This document shows positions 37,200 to 45,213 of a DNA stretch of 64,000 nt, in pieces (position 1 is the stretch's first letter; the number at the start of each line of letters is the position of its first letter). The notes below the pieces were generated by a model. The model saw nothing but the letters and a program-made list of their open reading frames with translations, was not told where the DNA came from and searched no databases. A program made the translations under genes and the position numbers. The stretch is from JACKAQ01 sp020634975 [NCBI: Calditrichia bacterium] (GTDB lineage Bacteria; Calditrichota; Calditrichia; RBG-13-44-9). The stretch is taken from contig JACKAQ010000002.1 of NCBI GenBank assembly GCA_020634975.1, positions 682,001-746,000 on the forward strand, read 5' to 3'.

Positions 37200-37970
37200 T
37201 AAAAGTAAAGGCAAGTTCATTAATGCTTCTCCGCTTTTCATAACACAATTTTGATTTTCAGCAATGGATGGATGTTTTGCATTCAATATAAAAACGCACC
37301 CGGAGGGTTCATTTAAAGCAACCCAAAAGTCTGCTTTATGCAGTCATATGAGGTTTTTTTCGACGTTATTGTAAAAAATAATAGCAAGGATCAAATGGCA
37401 CGACAATTTTAAGCACTCTTTCGGACAGATCATATGAAAAACCGACATAGAAAAATTATTTCTTTTTCCATAAAATTATATTTATACAATAAGACCATAA
37501 ATTTGGCTTTTAGTAGAATGGGGCGACTTTATCCAAAGGTTTTGATTCAATTTAGGGATCAACTTGAAATGCTACATCTATTGTAAGAATTTTACGATAC
37601 ACATGCAATACGATCTCCCATTTAAATTTTGGCGGACGCTGGATGCTTCAACAATGAGCAATACCAGTTGCTGAAAATTGAATGATTAAGCGCGACTTAA
37701 ATTCTCCTTAACTACTCAGGACATACCGCAAAGGATGTTGAGAACGCAGACTTTCCGGAGAAATATAAAAGAATAAATTTAGGCAGGCATTGCCGGATAA
37801 TTTGTTTTTTAATTCACCTCTGTATTACTCATATTCTCCGCTTTTTTGCGTTCTTCGCGATCTCTGCGGTTTAAAAGTAGCGTGCTGAGTAATTGCAATT
37901 TTCCTTTTCCTTAACTTTTTCCTTATCACTTTCCACTTTTAACTAGTCTTATCCTTTCCCAACAGGCTAA
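37200..37970. other. AT-rich remnant region after the NACHT-FGE gene
   Basis: About 770 bases with no usable reading frame. Short scraps recall an FGE C-terminal part (a THPEG-like segment near 37298; GGCGGACGCTGG near 37631), and 37655-37696 repeats the 3' flank of the KAP-FGE gene. The stretch is A+T-rich. It is best read as the decayed or badly assembled end of the NACHT-FGE gene followed by spacer. Confidence 0.45.
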
Positions 37971-38190
37971 AGCTAAACCTGATGGGGCCGGAGCAAAATC
38001 CGGTGAGGCCGGGGCATAATCTTATGAGTGGAGCTAAATCCTGTGGGGCCTGAGCATAATCTCGTGGGGCGGGATAAAATCCGGTGGTGACAGAGCAAAA
38101 TCCGGTGGGGATTAGGGGCATAATCTCGTGGGGTTGGAGCAAAACCCGGTGGGGGTGGGGTTAAATCTGGTCGTGGCTGAACAAATCGAG
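37971..38190. repeat. Degenerate 21-nt minisatellite, about 10 units
   Basis: Tandem units close to AGCAAAATCCGGTGGGGCCG plus a final G, with variants such as GGCATAATCTCGTGGGG and AGCTAAATCCTGTGGGGCC. Length is 19-23 bases per unit. The 21-nt period equals seven codons, and the - strand frame reads a seven-residue pattern (PRDYAQA, PQDLAPL, TGFCSGP), but there is no start context or conserved protein, so coding is doubtful. Confidence 0.8.
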
Positions 38191-38239
38191 TGCTGTTTTG
38201 ATTTTCGGGAAAGAATAATATATTATTGTGTAATATAAT

Positions 38240-38365
38240 CGGGCATCGGCGCAGTTTATCCTGAGCCTGTCGAAGGGTTCATCTTTACACGCCGGTGGTT
38301 GAGCGTAGCCGAAACCACCATTTAGCCCGGCTTCGACTTGCTCAGCCTCCGTGGTTTACTCGTCG
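38240..38365. repeat. Dispersed repeat copy with hairpin
   Basis: GCAGTTTATCCTGAGCCTGT, CGAAGGGTTCATC, then a GGTGGTT/AACCACC hairpin at 38294-38319, then GCTTCGACTTGCTCAGCCTC. Same family as the clusters at 30.1, 34.1 and 38.8 kb. Confidence 0.75.
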
Positions 38366-38418
38366 ATGGTTAGCCTTGCACCATTTTCAAGTTACACAAC
38401 CAACGAAAAGGTCTTCAA

Positions 38419-38730
38419 ATGAAAGGCTGGACGTATATTCTCGAATGCGCGGATGGCAGCTTTTATACCGGTAGCACGAAGCGCCTTGCATTGCGTTTGG
38501 CACAGCATCAGAATGGGGAAGGGGCTAATTATACAAAAAACCGGCTGCCGGTTAAGCTGGTGTATGTTGAAGAATATAACAGAATTGATGCTGCCTTTTA
38601 TCGTGAAAAGCAGATCCAGGGATGGAGCAGAAAAAAGAAAATGGCGCTGATAAAGGAAATGCCGGAAGATCTTCACCAACTGGCGGAATGCATGAATGAA
38701 ACGCATTTCAAGAACTATTCCGGTGGTTAG
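38419..38730 (+). CDS. GIY-YIG nuclease family protein (UPF0213/YhbQ-like)
   Basis: A 103-residue stand-alone GIY-YIG domain. The two-strand motif is TYILECADGSFYTGSTKRLA (the YIL and YTG elements), followed by RLAQHQNGEGANYTKNR and the catalytic-type glutamate in FYREKQIQGWSRKKK. Stand-alone members of this group are common in bacteria, and their role is poorly known (DNA repair or mobile DNA). The gene is intact although it is surrounded by repeats on both sides. The ATG directly follows GAAAAGGTCTTCAA. Confidence 0.9.
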   Translation: MKGWTYILECADGSFYTGSTKRLALRLAQHQNGEGANYTKNRLPVKLVYVEEYNRIDAAFYREKQIQGWSRKKKMALIKEMPEDLHQLAECMNETHFKNYSGG

Positions 38731-38751
38731 ATCGGTGGAATAAGTTGTCTC

Positions 38752-38949
38752 GGTAGCTGAGCGTAGCCGAAGCTACCATAGCACCGGCTTCAGCGTAGTT
38801 TATCCTGAGCCAGTCGAACGGCTCAGCCTACGGGGAGAGAGCACACACCGGTGGTTGAGCGTAGCCGAAACCACCTTCAAGTCCGGCTTCGACTTCGCTC
38901 AGCCTACGGGGAGAGCACACACCGGTGGTTGAGCGTAGCCGAAACCACC
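38752..38949. repeat. Hairpin repeat array (three hairpins, 74-nt direct repeat)
   Basis: Hairpins at 38752-38777 (stem GGTAGCT/AGCTACC) and at 38850-38875 and 38924-38949 (stem GGTGGTT/AACCACC), all with the same GAGCGTAGCCGA loop. The last two begin 74 bases apart, with GGCTTCGACTTCGCTCAGCC and TACGGGGAGAGCACACACC between. It fills the 229-base gap between the GIY-YIG gene and radC. Confidence 0.85.
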
Positions 38950-38959
38950 GGAGATGTTT

Positions 38960-39670
38960 TCACTCCCCAATCAAGCCGCCTTCGCGGAAACTGTAGTATT
39001 TACCCTGCCCGATGATGATGTGGTCGAGCACGGGAATGTTCATCAGCTTGCCGACTTCCACCAGCCGTTCCGTGATGCTGCGGTCTTCCCGCGAGGGCTG
39101 CACCTCACCGGAGGGATGGTTATGCATCAGAATAATGCTGGCCGCCGATTCCAGAATCGCGCTTTTGAATACCTCGCGCGGGTGCACCAGCGAGGAGTTC
39201 AGGATGCCCTCGCTGATCTGCACATCCTTGATGAGCGTGTTGGCGCTGTTGAGGATGAGCACCATAAACAGCTCTTTTTTCAGGTGCGCCAGCAGCGGCT
39301 CGTATCGCCGGAAGATCACCTCGGGATCAGTTACCTTCAGCTTTTTGCGAATAGGCTGGCTGGCGATGCGCCGGGCAATCTCGAACGCGGCGATTAACGT
39401 AACGGCCTTGACCGGCCCGATGCCTTTCAGTTGAAAAAATTGCTGATAGCTCATCTCGGAAAGCTCCGCAAGATTGCCATACCGGGATACAATGGTCTTG
39501 CAAATATCCACCGCCGTTTGCCGGCGCGTGCCGGTGCGGATTAAAATGGCGAGCAACTCCGATTCGCTGAGCCGTTCCGGTCCCAGTTGCATCAGTTTTT
39601 CGCGGGGACGGTCGCCTTCCGGCCAATCCGTAATTTTTACATGATAAAAATCCGGTTCGTTGATTTTCAT
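38960..39670 (-). CDS. radC: RadC-family (UPF0758) JAB/MPN-domain protein
   Basis: About 236 residues. The N-terminal helix-hairpin-helix part shows LGPERLSESELLAILIRTGT and FQLKGIGPVKAVTLIAAFEI. The C-terminal JAB/MPN metalloprotease-like domain has the JAMM motif HNHPSGEVQPSREDRSIT. RadC homologues were once linked to DNA repair but their role is unsettled; many travel with mobile elements. Start is set at ATG 39670 (MKINEPDFYHV), preceded by GGAAG, and not at an in-frame codon at 39739. It sits at the right border of the repeat-rich island. Confidence 0.92.
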   Translation of the reverse strand: MKINEPDFYHVKITDWPEGDRPREKLMQLGPERLSESELLAILIRTGTRRQTAVDICKTIVSRYGNLAELSEMSYQQFFQLKGIGPVKAVTLIAAFEIARRIASQPIRKKLKVTDPEVIFRRYEPLLAHLKKELFMVLILNSANTLIKDVQISEGILNSSLVHPREVFKSAILESAASIILMHNHPSGEVQPSREDRSITERLVEVGKLMNIPVLDHIIIGQGKYYSFREGGLIGE

Positions 39671-39765
39671 CGCAACGATCTTCCGTAATTTTGTCAGTTG
39701 TTCGATTTTTTGTGAGAAAAAGACGGAGGAATATCCCAAAAGCGACGGAATAATTCAAGCGGTTT

Positions 39766-39915
39766 TTTGGGGAATATGATTGGTGTGACGGAACACTGTC
39801 AGCCTGAGCGACTGAACACCGAGCCCTGAGCCCCGTCGAATGGGTGGGGTGATGGAACACCGCCCTTCGACTCCGCTCAGGGCTCGGTACTGGGTACCGT
39901 GAGCGGAGCCAAAAG
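39766..39915. repeat. Dispersed repeat, right end of the accessory island
   Basis: Begins with TTTTGGGGAATATGA (39766-39780), identical to 30122-30136, then GAGCCCTGAGCCCCGTCGAA, CCCTTCGACTCCGCTCAGGG, CTCGGTACTGGGTACCG and GTGAGCGGAGCC. The inner part contains inverted arms (GAGCCCTGAGC and GCTCAGGGCTC). Confidence 0.7.
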
Positions 39916-39920
39916 GCGGA

Positions 39921-41015
39921 CTACTGTTTCACTTTGGACATCAGATATTCTTCCACGTGATCCAGCATGGTTTTCAGGGAGAAATGCGCGATCACAAACT
40001 GCCGGGCGGCATTACCCATTTGTTCTCTTGCGGTCGGGTTGTTCAGCAGCGAAAGCGCTGCTTCGCTCATTTGTGCCACATCATTTGGGGGTACGACAAC
40101 GCCGGTTTCCGGCGAACGGATCAATTCCGGAACGCCGCCAACGTTAAATGCGATCACCGGACGGGCGTAATGCATCGCTTCCAGCACCACGTTGGGCATG
40201 CCTTCGAAAGCGGAAGTTAGCAACACGAGATCGCAGAACGCATACAGCTCAGCGGGGTTTTGCTGAAATCCGCTAAAGAATAACCGCCCGCGAATCTCCA
40301 GTTGCTCAGCCATTTGTTCGATTTCCGGCTGCAACGGACCGTCACCGGTGATCAGAAAAATGGCTTCCGGGATCTGATTGGCGATGGTTTTGGCGACAGT
40401 CAGGAATTTATCATGCTGTTTCTGGTGCACCAATCGCCCGAAGATGCCGACCACCGGACGCGCCGCCGGTAACCCGAATTGGCGGCGGATGGCTGCTTCG
40501 TCGATCTGCGGCAACGGCTGAATCTCGATGCCGTTATAGATCACCCGTATAAAATCGTCCGGCAGCCAGCCGTAGGAGAGATATGTGGATTTGATCGTTT
40601 CCGTGTTGGTAATGATGCCGTCGGAAAGCCAGCGATAGGTGTGGCGATACACCGGTTTGTCGGGCAGCAGCGCCAGTCCCGCGCGGGAAATCAGCACCGG
40701 TTTGCCAACGATGTTTTTGGCGATGCCCGCCAGCCGGACATCTTTGTTCAGATTAGCGATGATAACGTCAATCTGATGTTTTTTGAAGCGCCGGACAAGT
40801 GTGGCAATGGTTCGCGGATCAACATCACCGTGCATATCTACCGGGCTTTCGTGCAATCCGGATTCGCCGCAGCGCTGCAAAAAGCGGCTGCCGGGACGCG
40901 CACCGCACCACACCGCATGCCCGCGATCGCGCATGCCGCAACCGACCAGCCACATCCATTTTTCAACGCCGCCCCAGGTGTCTTTGCCAACGCTGTTCAT
41001 CAAAAATATATTCAA
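39921..41015 (-). CDS. Glycosyltransferase family 4 protein
   Basis: A 364-residue GT-B glycosyltransferase. The N-domain begins NIFLMNSVGKDTWGGVEKWM, the glycine-rich acceptor loop of GT4 enzymes. The C-domain shows VVGIFGRLVHQKQHDKFLTV, FLITGDGPLQPEIEQ and the E-x7-E type donor motif SAFEGMPNVVLEAMHYARPV. The TTG at 41015 is preferred because the first beta strand (NIFLMNS) lies before the alternative ATG at 41000. Likely role is transfer of a sugar to a lipid-linked or envelope glycan; it precedes an MsbA-like exporter gene that would come before it in transcription. Confidence 0.9.
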   Translation of the reverse strand: MNIFLMNSVGKDTWGGVEKWMWLVGCGMRDRGHAVWCGARPGSRFLQRCGESGLHESPVDMHGDVDPRTIATLVRRFKKHQIDVIIANLNKDVRLAGIAKNIVGKPVLISRAGLALLPDKPVYRHTYRWLSDGIITNTETIKSTYLSYGWLPDDFIRVIYNGIEIQPLPQIDEAAIRRQFGLPAARPVVGIFGRLVHQKQHDKFLTVAKTIANQIPEAIFLITGDGPLQPEIEQMAEQLEIRGRLFFSGFQQNPAELYAFCDLVLLTSAFEGMPNVVLEAMHYARPVIAFNVGGVPELIRSPETGVVVPPNDVAQMSEAALSLLNNPTAREQMGNAARQFVIAHFSLKTMLDHVEEYLMSKVKQ

Positions 41016-41071
41016 CTGGTATTCCGGGAGTATTGTTTTTTTACTGGCTGAATGACCGCACCCTTCGATAC

Positions 41072-41183
41072 ACTCCTTCGGAGTTACTCAGGATGCTGGA
41101 TTCAGGTCATTTTCAACCATTGTATATCATCAGTTAGTTTTTAAGAGAATTATGCCTTCGCGCCGAAGGAGCTCCGTTGGAGC
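41072..41183. repeat. Small hairpin repeats between the GT4 and ABC genes
   Basis: Hairpins ACTCC/GGAGT (41072-41084), CCTTCG/CGAAGG (41155-41169) and GCTCC/GGAGC (41171-41183), with CTTCGATACACTCC and TTACTCAGG between. Related in style to the island repeats; no gene in this 222-base gap. Confidence 0.5.
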
Positions 41184-41237
41184 AGGAATGACCAACATGA
41201 ATATCATACAATTGTTCAGTTGCAAAACTAACATTCG

Positions 41238-43175
41238 CTAATCCATCGATTGGGCATATTGCAAATCATACAGCCGTTTGTAGCGTTTCGATGTTTTCAG
41301 CAGTTCGTCATTGGTGCCGCTGTCCACCACTTTGCCGTTTTCCAGCACCACAATTTTATCGGAGCGGATGATCGACGACAACCGGTGCGCGATAATCAGC
41401 ACCGTGCGATCTTTCATCAAATTGTCCACTGCATCCTGAATCAGGTGCTCCGATTCGGAATCCAGCGAGGATGTCGCCTCGTCAAAAATAAGGATCGGCG
41501 GGTTTTTGAGAATCGCCCGTGCGATGGAAATCCGTTGCCGCTGCCCGCCGGAAAGCCGTACGCCGCGTTCACCGATCACGGTCTCGAAACCGTCGGGCAT
41601 TTCCATGATAAAATCGTAAGCGTTTGCCAATTTTGCAGCATGGTATATTTTTTCTCGATCATAATCCGAGCGTCCGTAGGTGATGTTGTTGGCAATCGTA
41701 TCGTTAAACAAAATGACTTCCTGCGTCACGATGCCCATCAACTGGCGCAAACTGGACTGACTGGCGTCGCGCACATCAACGCCATCGATGGTAATGCTGC
41801 CATCAGTAACGTCATAAAACCGTGGTAAAAGATTCACCAGCGTGCTTTTTCCCGCGCCGCTGCTGCCGACCAACGCAACTTTTTCGTTTTTACCGATGAC
41901 CAGATTGATGCCGTTGAGCACGTTTTCCTCTTTTTTGGCATATCGAAACACAACATTTTCATAACGGATTTCCCGATCGAATTGGCGAATATCGACCGCA
42001 CCGGGCTTATCCGCGATTGCCGGTTGGGTGTCGAGCACTTCAAAAATCCGGGTGCCGGATGCCAGTGCAACCTGCAAATTGGTGTTCAACTCGCTGAGGC
42101 TGCGGATCGGCTCCATCATCGCGAACAGCAGCACGATAAACCGCACAAAATCTTCGGAGCTGAGCAATTGCCCGGACAACACCAGGCTCCCACCATACCA
42201 AAGCACCGCCACCATCACGCCGATTCCCAGCGATTCAGATAGGGGAGATGCCAATCGTTTCAACCGCACCTGACGCAATACGGCGCGATAGTGCCGTCCG
42301 GTGCGATCCTCGAATTTTTGGGATTCATACGGTTCCATCGCAAATGCCTTAACCACTTTGATGCCGGAAATCACTTCCTGCAAATTGCTGGTGATATCTG
42401 CGATGCGTTGCTGCACCCGTTTGCTTTTGCGTTTCAGGCTTCGCCCAATGCGTTCGATGATTACGGTTGTCAGTGGAAAAATCACCAACGTTACCAGCGA
42501 CAGCCGCCAACTGATGTGAAACAAAATATAAATGTAAATCAAAATCATCACCGGATCGCGGATGAGTTTGGTGAAGCTGCGGTTAACGGCAACGTTCACG
42601 GCATCGATATCGTTGGTGATCCGCGAGATGATCGCACCGGTTTGGCGTGAATTGAAAAAGCTGAGCGGTTGTTGTAAAATATGCCCGAACACCTGATCAC
42701 GCAGCTTTTTGATCACCTTTTGCTCGATAAGGCTGACCCAATAAAATTCGCTGAATGCGAAGAAATTTTTCAACCCGAAACTGATAACAATAAAAATACA
42801 GAGCACCTTGAGCATTTCATACGGATCATCGCGATGCAGCCAGCGTTTCACCTGCTCTTTTAAAAACTTGTTAACGTTAAACCCACCTGTAAGTCCCGGT
42901 TTTTCAATTTTATTGGTGGTTTCGGGCTGGCTTTCCTGTTGAATTGCTGTCGTTTCGCCGGGCGTTTGCGGTGCCGTTTGAACTGTATGTTGTTGATTTT
43001 TTGTATCGAACAATGTGGTGATTACCGGAGCAATCATCCACATGGAAAGCGCACTGAAAATCACATAACCGAGGTTGAAAAACATCACCAAAACGATGTG
43101 TTTTTTGAATGGTTTAAGGTAAGCCAGCAACCGTGAGTATAGCTTGAAATTGCTTTCCGACGTTTTTTTCTTCAT
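41238..43175 (-). CDS. ABC exporter, MsbA/lipid-A-flippase-like (fused permease and ATPase)
   Basis: A 645-residue half-transporter. The membrane domain has about six helices (HIVLVMFFNLGYVIFSALSM, LCIFIVISFGLKNFFAFSEF, VMILIYIYILFHISWRLSLV). The ATPase domain has Walker A LVGSSGAGKSTLVNLL, signature LSGGQRQRISIARAIL, Walker B PILIFDEATSSLD and the H-loop IIAHRLSS. Between the first two helices is an unusually long, polar, Gln/Thr/Pro-rich insert (residues ~55-100, TAPQTPGETTAIQQESQPE). Such exporters move lipids, lipid A or drugs. The nearby glycosyltransferase suggests a lipid or glycolipid substrate. Confidence 0.92.
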   Translation of the reverse strand: MKKKTSESNFKLYSRLLAYLKPFKKHIVLVMFFNLGYVIFSALSMWMIAPVITTLFDTKNQQHTVQTAPQTPGETTAIQQESQPETTNKIEKPGLTGGFNVNKFLKEQVKRWLHRDDPYEMLKVLCIFIVISFGLKNFFAFSEFYWVSLIEQKVIKKLRDQVFGHILQQPLSFFNSRQTGAIISRITNDIDAVNVAVNRSFTKLIRDPVMILIYIYILFHISWRLSLVTLVIFPLTTVIIERIGRSLKRKSKRVQQRIADITSNLQEVISGIKVVKAFAMEPYESQKFEDRTGRHYRAVLRQVRLKRLASPLSESLGIGVMVAVLWYGGSLVLSGQLLSSEDFVRFIVLLFAMMEPIRSLSELNTNLQVALASGTRIFEVLDTQPAIADKPGAVDIRQFDREIRYENVVFRYAKKEENVLNGINLVIGKNEKVALVGSSGAGKSTLVNLLPRFYDVTDGSITIDGVDVRDASQSSLRQLMGIVTQEVILFNDTIANNITYGRSDYDREKIYHAAKLANAYDFIMEMPDGFETVIGERGVRLSGGQRQRISIARAILKNPPILIFDEATSSLDSESEHLIQDAVDNLMKDRTVLIIAHRLSSIIRSDKIVVLENGKVVDSGTNDELLKTSKRYKRLYDLQYAQSMD

Positions 43176-43323
43176 ATGTTTGGATTTACCAGACCCCTGA
43201 AAACTGTATTATTTTTCCGTAAATTAGCGAATAATCACTAAAACGGGCGCAAGATTGCATAGAAAATGACACCAAATATTGATAGCCGTCAAAATAACAC
43301 ATTATCACATTTTTTCCAAAATG

Positions 43324-43354
43324 AAAAGGGGACAGCCGTTTGGTGTCCCCTTTT
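43324..43354. terminator. Terminator after the carboxylase beta gene
   Basis: Eleven-base stem AAAAGGGGACA / TGTCCCCTTTT with a 9-base loop. The stem flanks give a T run on either strand. It lies 32 bases beyond the stop of the - strand carboxylase gene. Confidence 0.88.
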
Positions 43355-43385
43355 TTGAATCAAACCTGATATCTCAAAAACAGCG

Positions 43386-44960
43386 TTACAACGGAATATT
43401 CCCATGCTTTTTCGGCGGATTTTTGTCCACTTTATTGCGCAACAATTCCAGCGCCCGGCAGATTTTCGGGCGGGTCTGGCGCGGGTCGATCACCTCATCC
43501 ACATAACCGTGTTCCGCTGCCAGATACGGGTTGGCAAATTTATCGCGATATTCGGCTTCTTTTTCGGCGAGCGCTTTTTCCGCATCGTCCGCTTCGCTGA
43601 TTTCCCGCCGGAATATGATCTCGGCAGCGCCTTTGGGTCCCATCACCGCGATTTCCGCGGACGGCCACGCCAGGTTTACATCACCGCGAATATGTTTGGA
43701 ACTCATCACGTCATAAGCGCCGCCGTAGGCTTTTCGCAAAATAACGGTAATTTTCGGAACGGTGGCTTCGCAATAGGCATACAGCAATTTCGCACCATGT
43801 TTGATGATGCCGCCCCATTCCTGCGCGGTTCCCGGTAAAAATCCGGGCACGTCCACAAACGTGATGATCGGGATATTAAACGCATCGCAAAATCGCACAA
43901 AGCGCGCGCCTTTGATGGATGAATCGATATCCAGAACCCCGGCGAGGCTGTTGGGCTGGTTGGCAACGATGCCGACGGAATTGCCGTTCATCCGGGCAAA
44001 TCCGACCACGATATTTTCCGCGTAATCGGCGTGAATTTCAAAAAAATCGCCCTCGTCGGTGACTTTTCGAATAACATCTTTCACGTCGTATGGCTTGCCG
44101 GGATTGTCCGGAACGATGGTGAGCAATTCCTCATCCATTCGCCCGGGTTTGTCTGTCGGTGGAAAATAGGGCGCTTCTTCGAGATTGTTCAACGGTATGT
44201 AGCTCATCAATTTACGGAGCTTGCGCAAACAATCGACATCGTTATTGGTGACAACGTGGCAAACGCCGCTTTTTGTGCCGTGGGTTACTGCGCCGCCCAA
44301 ATCTTTAAATGATACATCTTCGTGGGTTACGGTTTTTACCACGTTCGGCCCGGTGACAAACATATAGCTGCGATCTTTTACCATAAAAATAAAATCGGTG
44401 ATCGCCGGGGAATAAACCGCGCCGCCGGCGCAGGGTCCCATGATTGCCGAAATTTGCGGCACAACGCCGCTGGCCAATGTGTTTCGCAGAAAAATATCGG
44501 CGTATGCGCCCAAACTGACCACGCCTTCCTGAATGCGCGCGCCGCCGGAATCGTTCAGCCCGATAACCGGGCAACCGATTTTCATTGCCAAATCCATTAT
44601 TTTACAGATTTTTTTGGCGTGGATGCCGGACAAACTGCCACCGAAAACGGTGAAATCCTGGCTGAAGACACACACTATGCGTCCGTCGATTTTGCCGGTG
44701 CCAACCACCACGCTATCGCCGAGAAAACGTTGTTCGTCCAGCCCGAAGTCGCGGGTTTGGTGCCGTGCCAACATATCCAGTTCCTCGAAACTGCCTTCAT
44801 CCAGCAACACGTCGATCCGCTCGCGGGCAGTCAGTTTGCCCTGTTCGTGCATTTTGTTGATGCGTTTTTCGCCCCCGCCCTGACGTGCTTCTTCCTGCAT
44901 ATTATGCAATTGGGCGAGTTTTTCTTCCATGGTTGTCCATTTATTATTGCTGTCAGCCAA
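43386..44960 (-). CDS. Acyl-CoA carboxylase, carboxyltransferase (beta) subunit
   Basis: A 524-residue carboxyltransferase of the propionyl-CoA carboxylase / methylmalonyl-CoA decarboxylase type. It moves CO2 between carboxybiotin and an acyl-CoA. Family marks are [71 protein letters not shown] and [20 protein letters not shown]; the C-terminal end [20 protein letters not shown] is also typical. No alpha (biotin) or decarboxylase membrane subunits are adjacent. Start is a TTG at 44960 behind AGAGG; an ATG at 44930 is the alternative. Probably propionyl-CoA metabolism. Confidence 0.94.
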   Translation of the reverse strand: MADSNNKWTTMEEKLAQLHNMQEEARQGGGEKRINKMHEQGKLTARERIDVLLDEGSFEELDMLARHQTRDFGLDEQRFLGDSVVVGTGKIDGRIVCVFSQDFTVFGGSLSGIHAKKICKIMDLAMKIGCPVIGLNDSGGARIQEGVVSLGAYADIFLRNTLASGVVPQISAIMGPCAGGAVYSPAITDFIFMVKDRSYMFVTGPNVVKTVTHEDVSFKDLGGAVTHGTKSGVCHVVTNNDVDCLRKLRKLMSYIPLNNLEEAPYFPPTDKPGRMDEELLTIVPDNPGKPYDVKDVIRKVTDEGDFFEIHADYAENIVVGFARMNGNSVGIVANQPNSLAGVLDIDSSIKGARFVRFCDAFNIPIITFVDVPGFLPGTAQEWGGIIKHGAKLLYAYCEATVPKITVILRKAYGGAYDVMSSKHIRGDVNLAWPSAEIAVMGPKGAAEIIFRREISEADDAEKALAEKEAEYRDKFANPYLAAEHGYVDEVIDPRQTRPKICRALELLRNKVDKNPPKKHGNIPL

Positions 44961-45155
44961 CTTAAACCTCTCTTTTTTAGAGTTCTGATTCGCTCTGTTT
45001 TGAGGATCGTCTGTAAAATTTGCCCCGTTATCAGCTGCAAAACAAATGAAATGCTTGTTACAAGTTTAGCAAAATAAAGGATTTCTATCAAGAAAATTGT
45101 ATCGTTTATGCGGTGGGCTGGGAATTGGGTTGCGGTGGGTGATGTTAATAAAAAA

Positions 45156-45185
45156 TGTAGAGGCAATTCGTGAATTGCCTCTACA
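45156..45185. terminator. 30-base palindrome, terminator-like and repeat-like
   Basis: Stem of 14 bases, TGTAGAGGCAATTC and its complement, with a 2-base GT centre. Read on the - strand it is followed by TTTTTTATT, so it can end the symporter transcript (28 bases after that stop). The same type of palindrome occurs as a scattered repeat in several bacterial groups, so it may also be a small mobile element. The rest of the 253-base gap shows no gene. Confidence 0.75.
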
Positions 45186-45213
45186 ACGGTCTTATTTTTT
45201 AATGAATATTATC

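Noticed and set aside
33735-37700. A full diversity-generating retroelement
   Set aside because: No reverse transcriptase, Avd-like accessory gene or template repeat could be found in any frame; only the variable-region resemblance is reported.
30500-38000. Insertion sequence or prophage as the cause of the island
   Set aside because: No transposase, integrase or phage structural gene is recognisable; only small repeats mark the region.
37939-38142. 67-codon - strand frame with heptapeptide repeats
   Set aside because: Arises from the 21-nt minisatellite; no ribosome site and no conserved protein, so reported as a repeat only.
38752-38949. Possible CRISPR array
   Set aside because: Repeats are hairpins within a 74-base tandem unit; the spacers are not unique and there are no cas genes in the window.
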